This document shows, piece after piece, positions 16,822 through 33,600 of a stretch of DNA of 64,000 nt. The position numbers were made by a program, and so were the translations under genes. The stretch is from Paralichthys olivaceus (lineage: Eukaryota; Chordata; Actinopteri; Pleuronectiformes; Paralichthyidae), in contig NC_091106.1 of NCBI RefSeq assembly GCF_024713975.1, forward strand, positions 12,441,001 through 12,505,000. Reading direction: 5' to 3'. The first letter of the stretch is position 1. Each line of letters opens with the position of its first letter. The notes beneath the pieces are model-generated. The model saw only the letters and a program-made list of their open reading frames with translations. It did no database searches and was not told the origin of the DNA.

Positions 16822-18900
16822 CTCCATAGCCATGCTTCTGCACAGGACAGGAGAAACTGATGAGGACTTTGTCTTGTCTGTGGGGTGGAGAGCACTGAAC
16901 TGAAGTTGATGGGTGGGATAGCTTTGCAGCTAGTTTGGTGAACAATACACTTCAGTCTTAAATGTATATGGCTAAGAAAGTGGGGGGGAAGATGAGGTGA
17001 AAGGCGAGCAGAGGGGAGAGGTAGAAAAGGTGAGATAAAAAGGGAAAGCTGCTGCTCTTTTAGAAAAGATGCATTTTAGGTATGGGAACGATGCCATTGT
17101 TAAAAATCAAAAGCAGAATTAATGCTTATGATTGGGAAGGCGACAGCAAGTCGCCCTAATTTACATGTGCTTGCAATCAGTGCAGTGCTGAACTTTGCTT
17201 TTGGATCTGCATTCATTTTGTTTGTTTGTTTGAATGCAAGAGGAGTGATTTGTGATGATGAACATGATTTATTTTATTAAAAATTAATTTCTGCTTTAGC
17301 TTAACTGGAATCTGACAGGGGATTCGATCATCTCTTGCACTAAATCACTAGTCTCTCAACATGGGTCAGTGTGAGGGCTGTTTTAATCACACCCCATGGT
17401 GGTGAAGGGTTACTACAGGAGTACAAACATTAAAGCAATGATGGATATAGCACTGTTCACTACCAGAAGTTCATCTAAATTTGTGGAAATTGCACAGAGT
17501 TAGTTTTATGATGTTGTTCTATAACCAAGTGGCCTGACTTTGTTATATCTTCACCTGAGCCTCTGTTAAGTAGAAAGTAGATGTTATTCTATTGATACTC
17601 AAGTCTTTAAAGTGGAAAGGCGGTCAGCATGTGTTCGTATGCAGTGATGTCAGAGTGGTTGCCTTGTTTGAGTTTGTTGTGGAGAGTGCAGCCACTACAG
17701 AGGAGCTGAACTAAGGCATTAACTGTGAAGCCAACTGAGAAAAAAGGCTCTAATGCTGCTGAAATCAAATCAAATTTTCTTTGATAAAAATAAATTCAAG
17801 ATGATCGATAGTTCAAAGCTAATTAATATGGGAGCGCATGAATGGATGAGTCGGATTCTAGAGAGTTAACACTGGAAGAAGTCGTAATTTGTCTTCCTTG
17901 TCAAAAAGTCTGTAAATCTTTCTTTCCTCTGTCTGGTTTTGACTATTGGGTGGGGGCATGCATGTGGGAAATTCGTTTTGGCTTTATTTACATGATTGGT
18001 AGTGCGTGCGTTTGTCTGCTTACTCAGTTCTTTCAAATTAATTACAGATTATTGTGAGGTGGCTCAATGCACATTCTCAGGAAACTGAACTTTTATTTGA
18101 ATAGTACGGCTGCTTAAAGCTTAAACCCTGCAAAGACAGTTTTGTATAACAAAAAAAGAAAAACAGCTGAAATGTAGTGCAATGCTATGATTTTTTTGTC
18201 ATAAAAACACTTAAACTAAATTAAAAAAAAACGTTATTATTATTTAATGTGACATTTTCATTGCATGTCACCGTTTATCTACTCCATCTGTTTTCAGAAG
18301 GTGTCTGACATTAGAATAACACAAAAAGTCCCCTTCCACTGTTTACAATTTTGTGTAACAGCAACAACATTTTCCAATCTTTGCTTAAAGATGAATTTAA
18401 ATTATTTTAATTGTGATGCAAGAAACATGCAACTCCTAATTCTAATAGTATTACACTTAGTGAGACACAAACACAGGCTTTGTTGTATTACAGTGAATGT
18501 TGATATTGCTTGGACTTCAACCAGATGCAAATTGGTGCTAGTTTTTATTGTGTATCGGTTTTTGGATGTTCCTCAGCTCTGTGGATCAGAAACATGGAAA
18601 TACTATTCAGAATTCTAGCCTTAAATAACGATGGTTTACCCCAGACTGAAGAAGTCAGTGATGATTATAAACTAACAGTTTGGAAGTTAAAGGCTACACA
18701 CTGCATTTGCTTCGGTGGCGGGTTCAAATAAAGCTACAACAGAGCGGTATGAATTCCTCTTAAAAATGATTTTCTTTTTTTGTCAATATTTTGTACAATC
18801 TGTGAAATGTAAACATTGTCTCTTTGTTTTAAAAAAGGTTTATATGACAAAATGTTTTCAAGTTTTGACAATGTTCTACAATAAAACCTATTTTGGTACC
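16822..18900 (+). other. Long 3' UTR of erlin1
   Basis: The region after the stop has no supported gene and ends near a canonical AATAAA at 18880-18885. Another AATAAA is at 18726-18731, so alternative ends are possible. Open frames of 60-117 codons here (for example 18265-18618) have no recognisable domain and cysteine/leucine-rich chance composition. Confidence 0.55.
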
Positions 18901-21900
18901 TCTCTTCTCCCCCTGCGTCTCTCTGTGTAGGCATGGTGTAGTACACATGGAAGCAGACAGGAGGAGAACTAACACCACGTCATTATTGAATGCTCTGATT
19001 CAGCTGTTCTAAAGCAGATGTTTGTGGCGAGTGAAAGACAAAGAATAGAGCAAATCTACAGGAAAGAATAAAGATCAAATGATGGGTAAATAGCATGAAA
19101 AACAACATTTAGACAAATGTAAGACCACAAAAATAATTGCTTGAGGGGATGAGTTTGTAAGAGTGACAAGTAAAATCAGTTGTGTGTGTGGAGAAAGGGA
19201 TACAGTTGACCTAGTACATCTGGGTAAAAGTGTGAAACTCAAACCTCAAATTTCCAATGCTGCGTGTTTGGATTGAGGACCTGGTTTTGAAGGTCAAAAC
19301 TCCCACTCCAAATTCTTAAATAATTTTTGCGATTACAAATGTTTTCTATATATTTACAAAAATGTCTTAAGTATATAAGGCTTTCACAGGTTTAGTGGTG
19401 ATTTCTAATTATTTCTGATCATCACTCCGCAAACTCAGAATTTAAACCCATACTGAATTACAACTTTTTTTAATTTCTCTCTTTTAACTTAAAAAAGCAT
19501 ACCATACCATGGTAATGTGTTGGCTGCTTATTTATTTCATTGGCTGTGTTTCTGGCAGCATGGCGATGAGTCAGTGTACGCTGAATTAAACATATACACA
19601 GTCTGTCACACAGTATCTGTTGTTCTAACCTACTTCACGTGTTGTAAACCTTTCATACACTAACTTTGTATTAAGTTTGTACAATCACCCCCCCCTCCCC
19701 CCATCCCAACGGACTGACTCTAAACCCTCAAGTCCTGCCCTCACCGAGGCCAGTCAGCTGTTCACTATAGAGGCTTTCCAGGAAGTGTGAGCAAACATGT
19801 GACAACTGCTGGCTGAATGACTAGATGAGGGATAGCTTCCTTTTGGGAACTCTCAGTCCTTGTGGAGGTCTCTCCTTCACAGCACACACCATCAGTCTTT
19901 GCTTTCCAAGAGAGGCTGTTTAGTTTAGTTTGACCCCAACTTATTCCTATATCTCAGTATTTGTGACAAATGTGATCATAAAGCAGGTTTGTGAATATGT
20001 CCTCATATTGTTTTTATAACTGGAGTTTTTGTGGATGTCTAGTGGTCCGTGCTTATTTAAACGGGAGGTCTGATTTCGTGTCTGGGGTACAAAGTCAGCG
20101 AGTTTAAACCCCCACCGTCCCGCCTCAGGAAGTCAGGTCAAGGTCAGGTTTTGCTGCGCTCTGGTTGCGCCAGCGTTTCTCTTTCCTTCCTTTTTGTCCC
20201 TGACTTCAAATCACCAGATCCTGGATATGTGCCTCCCCAGAGATTCATGGGTGTGGTCGCTCATCTCTCGGTGCAAAATCCAGTCCTCGAGCAACTGTGT
20301 GTTTCTGAATATGATTCATCAGCAGCAGACCGCGCCAGCATCAATAGCTGCTCAGTTTTCTCTCACATTCCTATTCTCTTTGTGAGTGTGTGATTCGCTT
20401 GTACAAAAAGCTTCACCACTGCTGTTGCTCAAAGATCTGCCTGACCTCCTCAACATTTCTGCGTTGATCATCTATTCAACCCTCAACTTTACAAATTCAG
20501 GTCAGTTTACTCGTCGTGAGTAAGTGCTCAGGCTGTGAAAACATGAATTCTTCTGAGGTTCTGCATGGGGTTTCTTCAGGGCAAATAACGCTGATGTCAT
20601 TGGGTTATCCTAAGGCTAAGTCAACACAACTACAGTTTAGTTTTCAAAAGCATCACTGCACACATCAAATTTACCTCCGCCATCCACGCTAGTCAAGAGT
20701 TTTCGAGCGGCAAAAAAAAAAAAATCAGACATTAACTATACTCGTGACTATACTCGTGACAGTTTCCTGCAATTTTCCAAATGTGTATGTGAGATTGCAA
20801 AAGTCTGAGTCAGTTCATCTGGACGTTTTGTGGAACATTTCCGATCAATCCCATTGGTAAAACATCCAGAAAATGTCTGGGTGAAAATACTTCAGGACAA
20901 TGCACAGAAAATTAACAAGTGAGCAAGTGAGCGTGTTGATATAGTTTCTAAAACGTAGCGGATTCAGGATGACAGAGACACAAAAGACACAAAGAAGCTT
21001 TCAGCTACCGCGGTGTTGAGTGCTGGATACAAAAGCGCAGCAGAATTTATACGTCACGTCCTGCCTCCTGCATGTTCTACCCAGGTCCCACCCCTCACCT
21101 GAATATTCTGGACATTGTTGAGACAGATGATGATGTAATCAGTGTTACCTTAAGGCTACATTTTAGTTTAGTTTTAAAAATGCATTACTGTAGCTATGCT
21201 TGCCGTACATGCTACTCCAGAGTTTTTGAGCACCTGAATCTGAGACATTTGGAAACTATTGGCCACTATTTTAGTTTTAAAACTCTGGGGCTGTGTTGTA
21301 GTATGGAGGGACAAGAACTTAGACATTTAGAAAAGGCGAAGTAGTCAAACACATTCGCTATGTAATAGGTTCTTATCTGTCACAAGATTCTTCAGTGTCA
21401 TTCTGTTCTTTCCATCTTTTTTTCCAGCAACAGTAGTTTAGTAAGTAACCAAAAGTCTCATCATTGAGGACCAGTCTACTGTCAACATAAATATGAAAGA
21501 TGTTAAAGTACTGAAGATTAGGAAAGTAAGATTTGTTATCTGTTGAGATGAATTGCTTCGAGCCTGATCACAGCGATTGTCTCGGTCATATGAGGGTGAC
21601 AGATAGCAGTCACAGCAGCAGCAGGAAATCAGCTGCTCCTGATGCAGCTCAGCAGGTTTCCTGTCTCCTGTTGTCCTACACCAACAGAGGGGGTAAGATC
21701 AGAAGACAACTCAGGGACTGACAAACACTGACCGCCACACAGCCCCAGGGTCTTAATGTGACAGTACAGAGTAGATGGTCCGACCGGCATAACCATCACA
21801 AACTGTGATCTGTGTTTGTTTGTCTATGTTTTGTCATCTCTCGCTTGTAACAGTGGAAGATAAAATCACTAATTACTTTCTACAGGAACAAGAGCTTTGT

Positions 21901-22070
21901 AGAAAACGACTGAAGTAATTTTAGATTCTGAAGGAAGAGCGAGTCGGCATATAAACCCAACTTTTAATGTCATTTAGTCAGTTAGTCTTCAGCTTCATAT
22001 CTCTGCTCTGTTTCCTTGATACACTCTGCTCAGATTTAAAAAGACAGTTTAGAAAGTCACAGTAGTTCAT
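18901..22070. other. Intergenic, erlin1 to spef1 (tail to tail)
   Basis: No gene recognised. The stretch holds a C-rich run near 19,686, a small tandem ACTATACTCGTGACT near 20,740, and two related pieces at 20,620-20,720 and 21,150-21,300 sharing TTTAGTTTT, CATCACTG/CATTACTG and AGAGTTTTTGAGC/AGAGTTTTCGAGC, which look like remnants of one dispersed element. Confidence 0.5.
20800..21130 (+). repeat. Dispersed fish repeat fragment, family B
   Basis: The phrases TTTATACGTCACGTCCTGCC and CCTCCTGCATG, with nearby CATCCAGAAAATGTCTGG, recur in altered form at 46,545-46,760 (ATTTATACGTTGTGTTCTGC, TCTTGCATGCAT, TTTTCCAGAA). The related phrase TTTCAGACATGCACTG is at 58,570-58,690. I judge these to be pieces of one interspersed family; its class is not determined. 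Confidence 0.5.
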
Positions 22071-22073
22071 TGA

Positions 22074-22079
22074 TTTATT
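22074..22079 (-). terminator. Candidate spef1 polyadenylation signal
   Basis: AATAAA on the minus strand, about 425 bases past the spef1 stop codon. It is the first canonical hexamer I noticed downstream in clean intergenic context. Confidence 0.45.
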
Positions 22080-22502
22080 GAGCGCTTGGCAGTCAGACGT
22101 CATAGGATGTGTGAAGGCACAGAAGTTAAAGAAGACTGTAGATATGTTGTGATACACCGTGAAAAACACATTCTACATGCTGCTCACACAGAGGCAACGA
22201 CTTATTAAGATGCTTCATAAACAGAATAATAAAACATTTACAGCAGAAAATCTTTCACCTGAACAACAAACCTGTTTAACACAGGGACTCAGCTTCATTT
22301 GCAGGTCTACAAAAATACTTTTATTATAGAGAAAACTATAGGAAAGTTTACGTAGAAAATACTAATCTGATGCATTTCAACAGGCAATAATAGAACTATA
22401 ATCATTTACATTCATTTACCTTTAACAGTAGAAGAGTTTGTGTTACAGGATTATGTCTTCACGTTATTATTACAAACTGTGTGGATTTTGTGTAACTTTT
22501 CA

Positions 22503-26646
<4,144 letters not shown>

Positions 26647-26731
26647 TTCCGTCGGGTTTCCCTGCCTGTTTGTAAAGATGCGAACTGTTCTCACCGAGCT
26701 AGCTTTGTTAGCTTCGCAGGTTGTTAGAGGC

Positions 26732-26745
26732 GTTGCCGGGGCGAC
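26732..26745 (-). promoter_or_regulatory. RFX X-box upstream of spef1
   Basis: On the minus strand the sequence is GTCGCC-CC-GGCAAC, which fits the X-box consensus GTNRCC N(1-3) RGYAAC at every position. It lies 86-99 bases upstream of the spef1 ATG on the gene's own strand. A second half-site (ATGGCAAC) is at 26758-26765. RFX2/RFX3 with FOXJ1 drive motile-cilium genes, so this matches the expected role of spef1. Confidence 0.75.
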
Positions 26746-26825
26746 CGCTGAAGTGCTATGGCAACGTAAATAATGGCGAGAGGAGGAGAGAGAGAACCGA
26801 GTCAGACCGACTGTGCTGAGTCACC

Positions 26826-26831
26826 TTTATT
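26826..26831 (-). terminator. adam8 polyadenylation signal
   Basis: AATAAA on the minus strand (GCTAATAAAGG), about 855 bases after the adam8 stop codon and only about 180 bp before the spef1 start. The adam8 3' UTR would span about 26,810-27,684. Confidence 0.6.
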
Positions 26832-27684
26832 AGCAAAAGAATAAAGAACTGATTTGATCAAAATCATCAAAAGAAATAAATAGAAACATACACAAACAGG
26901 TTTTCAGTTCAAAGCATGGTTCAAAGTTTGCAGGGAGAAAAAAAACTGAGAAAATAAGGCAGAAATCCTCAGTGTGTGTAAAAGAGCAGTCATCGGCATC
27001 CATGAGTGAAAGAGTGCAATCATGTCTGCTGCATAGAAAATACAAATATACAAAATCCCTTGAAGAATTACAATCAATACGCATCAAGTCAAAGCACCAA
27101 GCAAAACAGCTCCAGGTAATAATTTAGTCCGACAGTCAAGCACACGTGTGTTAGTACAAAAAGAGTTGCGGTACATCCGTAAAGTGCCCATGTTGGTGCC
27201 ACATTTCAAAATCCCTTAACTTTATTTCTTAGAAAATCAGTACCAAAAAAAACATGTGAGGGACATGTAACAGTTAATCAGTTAAATTAGATTGAAACAA
27301 ATTGCCTCATTAAGTGTTCACATGTACCAGGATCAAGGCAGAGTGACCATTTCCCTTAAGATTTGTTTAAAAATCATCATGGCAGCGTAGCCATTTGTCA
27401 GTTTTAAAGCACAGAAGCTTGTCAATCGTGGCTTCGGATTTCCATTAACAAGCTGAAGGCCAACACAAGCAAGACACAGACGGGGCGGCTGTAATCCTCA
27501 GGGGAGACCGCAACAGAGGGAAAAAGCTCTGTCACTTAACATTGCTGATCCTTCAGTGGATCTTGTTTCCATTGTCAAACAGACAAGCGTCTCCTGAGAG
27601 GATCTTCTGGGTCCGGCTAGGTGGGACAAAAACTCCAGGCCTCTGTCAGAGGATCCCAGTGTTTACACCGTGCTGGATTATGTG

Positions 27685-30600
27685 TCATCTGGGCCTGCTG
27701 GGGGGCATCAGAGCAGCTCTCCCTGCGAGCTAGAAAAACAAACACACTGTTGATGAGTCTCTCTCAGAACAACTGCAATTTTCTTCCTCCAAACCCCATC
27801 TTATGTGTAAGCTATTATTTCAGCACATCTGTGTTTAAGCTGTCTGTTAGACGTTTATGTGCTTACTAACAGTGAGCCACTGCTGGTTCATTACACAGCT
27901 ATGTTGGGACAATGCCTGAAACCACAGACGTCTCCAGAAACGTGAATACCTCGAATAACACTGAGGATGTTTGGATGCAGAGGATTTTGGGGGAAGTTGC
28001 GGCTGACGGACTGCGTGTCTGCATACGTACCAGCTGAGTGTGAGGCAGCGGAGACAGGACGGAGGACGGCTTCGGCTTCACTGGAGGCATCGGAGGCTTT
28101 GGCTTGGTGATCTTAAGAAACCAGATTTTCACGGTTTAAGAGGCTGTAGCAATGTATTAATGCAAATATATATGGGTGGGTTAAGTTAGTTGTCAAGTAC
28201 CGATTTTGTTGCAAGTGGCGGCAGAGGTCTGGATGGAGGCGGTGGTGGCTTAACCTGATAAAATAGATAATAAATACATAGTTTAACAAAACAAACCTGG
28301 AACCTGGTGTCCTGGGAGAGGAAACAAGATCAACTCTGTACCAGTTTTACCTCAGTACAGTTCGGCTTGGTTGAAGCAGACAGTGGCTGCATGGACGGCC
28401 TCACAACCTGAAGAAAAAGATTTATCATTTACAGCTAAACAATACAGACTGCAGCAATACAAATCCATTTCATATGTGGATATTGAAATAGTAATTAATT
28501 TAAATAATTCCGCTTTGTCAGTAGATGACATTACCTTTTGAAGCTTTGATGGCTGAGGCACAGCTGGAACAGCTTTTGGTGGCTGTAAGGGGCAAAAAGA
28601 GAGATGACTAAACTAAAACTAAGAAGTACATGACTCTAAAGTTTCTTAACCACAAACCTTAACAGTTTTTGCAGTTTAATGACAATAACAGTCCGTTTAT
28701 AATTTAGAACTGTAGAGTCGCACCTCTGGAGCTTATTGGTCATTCATGTGTGACTATGGGAAACTTTCTAAGGCTAAAAAACTTCTCACCATGATGACAC
28801 GGATACAGATGCCAACTACAGCTGCCACAAATGGAAGTATAGTGTCTAACTCACACATACAATATCGGTGTCAGAGTATCTCTTCTCTACCGTTGGGTCA
28901 TCTTATAAACTCACCTCTGGAGCTGCTCTGCTGGGCTTCAATGCTCCAGTGTGCGGTCGGGCATTGGCAGAGAACAGAGGTTTGCAGGGCTGAGTGGCTG
29001 AAGACTCCACAAACGTAGGTTGGCTGATGAGTGTTTTCCCAAGACGGGGGCTGTCTCGTGTGCTGCTCGACCGAAACACCGGGTTTGACTGTCCGGAGGT
29101 AGACTGAAGGCATCTGAAGTGTAATAAACACAGTGGCTGAAATTAAATATGGAAAAGAAAAGAGCTTTGTCTCTATAGCTTCACTTATGCACAGTGGGAC
29201 AAACTTTACCTCTTTGCAGGTCGTCTTTTTCTGACACAGCACATCAAAATCCCAATGACCAGGACCCCCAGCAGAAGTGCTCCAACCACCAGCAACACAA
29301 GAATCACCAACATGCCTGTCTCTGCACACACACACGAAAACACACAAGCACGCCACTGTAACGAATTGTTGTTGGCAAAATTCTGAAATTAATATTCTGT
29401 TTTCCATTAAAACGGTACTGTGCTGTAGAGAACAATGCATTCTGGGAAGTATTTATGAGCAGCCTGCTGTTTTCCTTAAGATATTGCAATATACTGTCAG
29501 TATCAACGACGGAGAGGTCCTGCAAAAACGGAATGCTACTATATTTCTAGAAGACACATGTGGAACACAGAGTCATGAAGCATACTCTGGACCTTTTTTT
29601 AGAGGATCATCCATCTGAATCCTGCATTTTATGAACAAGTCTTCAGGAAGTTGAAATAAACTTTATCTGTCTTGCATCGTTTGCTTACGTCTGCTGTCTT
29701 TAAACTGACTCAGACTGATTAGAACTGTTACTTAGCTAGCTTGCAGCACATGTATGTGGTCCTCTGAATTAGCCATGTGGTGACTTGTGAGTACAGCAGA
29801 GAAGCTAATTTTTAAATTATTATTTTGTAGGTTAGGCCAAATTCTTATCAGCACTTAAAAGTTATTCTTATTGGCTTTTGTATTGTCAGTTGAGTTACAG
29901 CTAGGTGCATTATTGTGGGTTTGTCATCTTCTGTACATTTTTACCACAACCTTAACTCCACTCCAGCATAATTTCTGCAAGTGTTTTACAAGGTTTATCG
30001 TTTTATCACATTTTATGAACATACTGGTAACTGTCATGTTCTGTTGTGCATTGCCTCGAATCTCCAACTGTAGTGGACATCTTTGTTTCTATCATCAAAA
30101 AAAAGTATTTCAATTGGTGTTGCCTTTTATAAATAAATGTTGGGTTACTCAATTGATCTTGTTTTTTCTAAGTCTCCTCTTTTCTATAGAATGTTAGTTT
30201 GCTGTATTTTAGTTATCTTAATCATTCAGTATACCTTGTACAGAATATCAAATCAAAATCGCGAACCAAGGTTTTTGGTTTTCAATTTATAGGAATTGAC
30301 TGTCATCCATGCTGCTATTACATTACATTGTACTGATTTTGAGATTATGTTCAATTTCCATTTAAAACCATATTGTACAGACTGATGCTAATCGTAAACT
30401 ACAAATTTAAGAAGATACAGCGCAATAGTGTGTTATAGTATGTGGACATCATTAAACTGTAAATTAAGGTTACAGTGAGAAAATGGTAAATTCCTGGCAA
30501 CCCTGCTGCCAGCTGTTTACTGTGAAAATAAGAAAGTAAAGCAATGCACTGTAATTCAGTGATTTTTGTGATTACGGTAACGCACTGTCAAGTTGATTAC

Positions 30601-33600
30601 AGCATGAGTTTTGTAAATTAACAGTAAAGAGCAGGCAACCCTGGTGCCAGCAGTTAACTGTTAATTTACATGAGAATTCTTTACAGTGTTCTGACGACCA
30701 TCTAGTTATTGCTCATGGACGAGCACGTGTCACCTGCTCAGGCAACAAAATTCACTGTAACATCATTACTGCATTTCTACAGACTTAGCGGGGGAATTCC
30801 ATGAGATCTCTGCTCGTCTGTTTGAGTTCATCAGCACAGAGCTCAATTGTCTGAGTCCATGAGACGTAATAAATCTTAGGGGAAAATGCAACATTAGAGG
30901 GACGGTCATGTGTAAAGCATGGCAATTTAAATGGTCAAGGGACTATCGAGGATGATGTGGAGCGTGTACCTTCAGGCAGCTCAGACTGCTGCACGTTGCA
31001 GAAAGGTGGGGCCCAGCCGGGGTCGCAGTGACACTTACTCTCGTGGTTGCAGACCTGTCAGAGACCACACTCAGTTATGATGTCACAAATCTACAGTGCT
31101 CCAACGTGTTGTGAGGTCAGAACATTTTTTACCCCGCGGTTATTGCATTTGGCCGAGCAGTCATTTGTCCCGTACGCTTTTACGTTTGTGATGTCTTGAC
31201 ACCGCTGATTGTAGCATACCTGAAAAAAAGAAAAGATGCCGTGAGGACACTGTTTACCAATCTGTAGTCCATGGAAGTTTTCCTTAGGGGCAGTTTTCTC
31301 ACCATGTTGATGCCACACTTGGTGCCCGTAGGTACCATGCCCAGATCTGCAGGGTAGTTATCCTCAAGGTTTATAGTGGCTTCATTGCATATTTCTCCAT
31401 TTCCGACTTTGTAAAAGGATTTCCTGGATGTTACAGGAAACTCCCACCCACCTCTGCAGAAAAGCGTCCCACAGGATTGATCTCTGTAACAAAAAAACCC
31501 CACAAATCGATAAAAAACAAGCCCAACAATACGTGAATATGAGCTATTTGTCTTTTGATTTCCTACCTGCTGGAACATCTCTGGCTAAACAGTGTTTTTC
31601 TGCAGTTTCCATGAAGGTAGAAACAAGCATTTGCAGCCACTTCAGCGTCTGAACAGACACATAAAAAGACAAAACAGCTGCAGATGTAACAATCCTGATG
31701 TATCAGAATCAAAGCAGATCCACACCAAACTGTAATTTTACCTGGACCCCATAGTCTCTTGCAGTGCTCCTGCTGTGAAGGACACTGTCCATTGTAGCAG
31801 TATCCTTTCCCACGGTTGCAGGACAGGCCGTTTTGGGTGTAGGCATCAGTCGGACAGGAGTCCGAGAAGCCGGTGCAGTACTCAGCTAGGTCACAGTCCC
31901 CTGCCTTTGGTCGGCAGACACTGCCTGTTGGTTTCAGCTGTGGAGCAGAGAGAAACACAGATGGTGATGTACCGACTTACTGAAAGACGTTCACTCACAC
32001 ACACCCGGCCAGATGGCACAGTCAGACAGTGTCTTGCTATATGGTAACACATTTAGTATCAGCCTGACTTCCCTCATCTAGAGAGGACATAGTGAGTGTG
32101 ACTTACTTGGCAGTTGTGGCAGCACGCTCCCTGTGCACACTGGGCTCCCGCATTAAGTTTGCAGGTAGTGGCATTGCAGCAGGCATTCTTGCATTCCTAT
32201 GAGGCAGACCGAGGATAATATGATTCAGTGCTTTAATTCTGTGATTTTATGCATGCAGCCTGTCTGAGTGCAACATGCACATACGGACCTCCACGGTGCC
32301 ACAGTCACACTCCTCTCCAGGCTCCAGGAAGGCGTTCCCACACACTGGCCCTCCGTGGATGCGATTGGTGGAGGGGGTGTCCAGCAGACAGGCCGGGTTC
32401 ACCTCCTGCAGGAACTGGCGGAGCTGCTGCTGACTGCAGCTGCTGAACAGCTTAGGATACACAAGTCTGGAGGAAGAACAAGAGGAGAGGAGGTAAATAT
32501 TAGAAGAATAGAAGAAGAGGTAGATGTGAGGGGGTCTAAGTGCAGGTGAGAAACGGAGCTTACCCAACGCTCTCAGACATGATGCAGTCTCTTTTAGTTA
32601 CTGAGGATCCACAGACACAGTTTTCAGTGTCATGGGACAAACCCAGATTGTGACCCATCTCATGGGCAATAGTAGAAGCCACTCCAATTGGGTTAGTGTT
32701 ATGGTCCTGTGTGTACAGCAGAAAAATGTGAAGTGACAAAATAAAATAAAAAACATACAAATATAAAGGGAATTAACATTAACATCGCATGATTCCCTTT
32801 CATTTCCCTCTGATTTCTATAGAAAAATGAGATTCACCTCATTGACAGCTCCAGATTTAGACGTGCACATTGCGTTGGTGTTTGCCAAGCCGACAGTGGA
32901 CCCATCAAAATCCACACCTCTGAATGAAGAAGAGTTAAATGTTATTAGACCCCAGCTCTGACAGGTTCTATTAAAGGGGAGTTTAAAATCCGCTTACGTG
33001 ATGAACTGTGCGTTGTCGTGCGCGGTCCTCGGCAGCAGACTCTTCTGACGCCACTCGAGGAATCGGCCAAGGGTGACCTCGGGGTTGGTGCTGACCTCTA
33101 TCTGATCTTTGTACGACCAGATATCTACGCCGACCAGCATGACGCGGACACCCACGGGGCGATACAGCTAAACACACGATGATAAAAGCAAATGAATCAT
33201 CAGGTAAATGGCTGATATCAGTATTTTTGGGGTGAAGCTGTAAATCACTGAGCGACTGATGCTGTCATACAGGGAGACACATTTGGGTCTGACGCCGTCA
33301 TTCACGTGGGCCCTTCTCTTTCAGAGTACGCAAAGAGGATTGTGTGATATGTGTGAAAATTTTCAGCTTGGGTGTGAAGATTCACAGTCAAAGTTAGATT
33401 TTCACAGCGAGGGAACTTCTCATTCCCTTTTATTGGTCGACATCCAGTCAGTAAAGACCAGATAGTCTAAGGACACATTTCTGCATTGATTTGAATCCAC
33501 AGTGAAAAGTCTGATGTGACACGTGGTTGTTGCTGCTTGTGGGAGAAAAATGAGTCTTGTCTGCATCCAAGGCAAATAAACTACATGACCAAGGTGGAAT

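Noticed and set aside
18265-18618. 117-codon open frame downstream of erlin1
   Set aside because: It falls in the erlin1 3' UTR before the AATAAA at 18880 and shows no domain.
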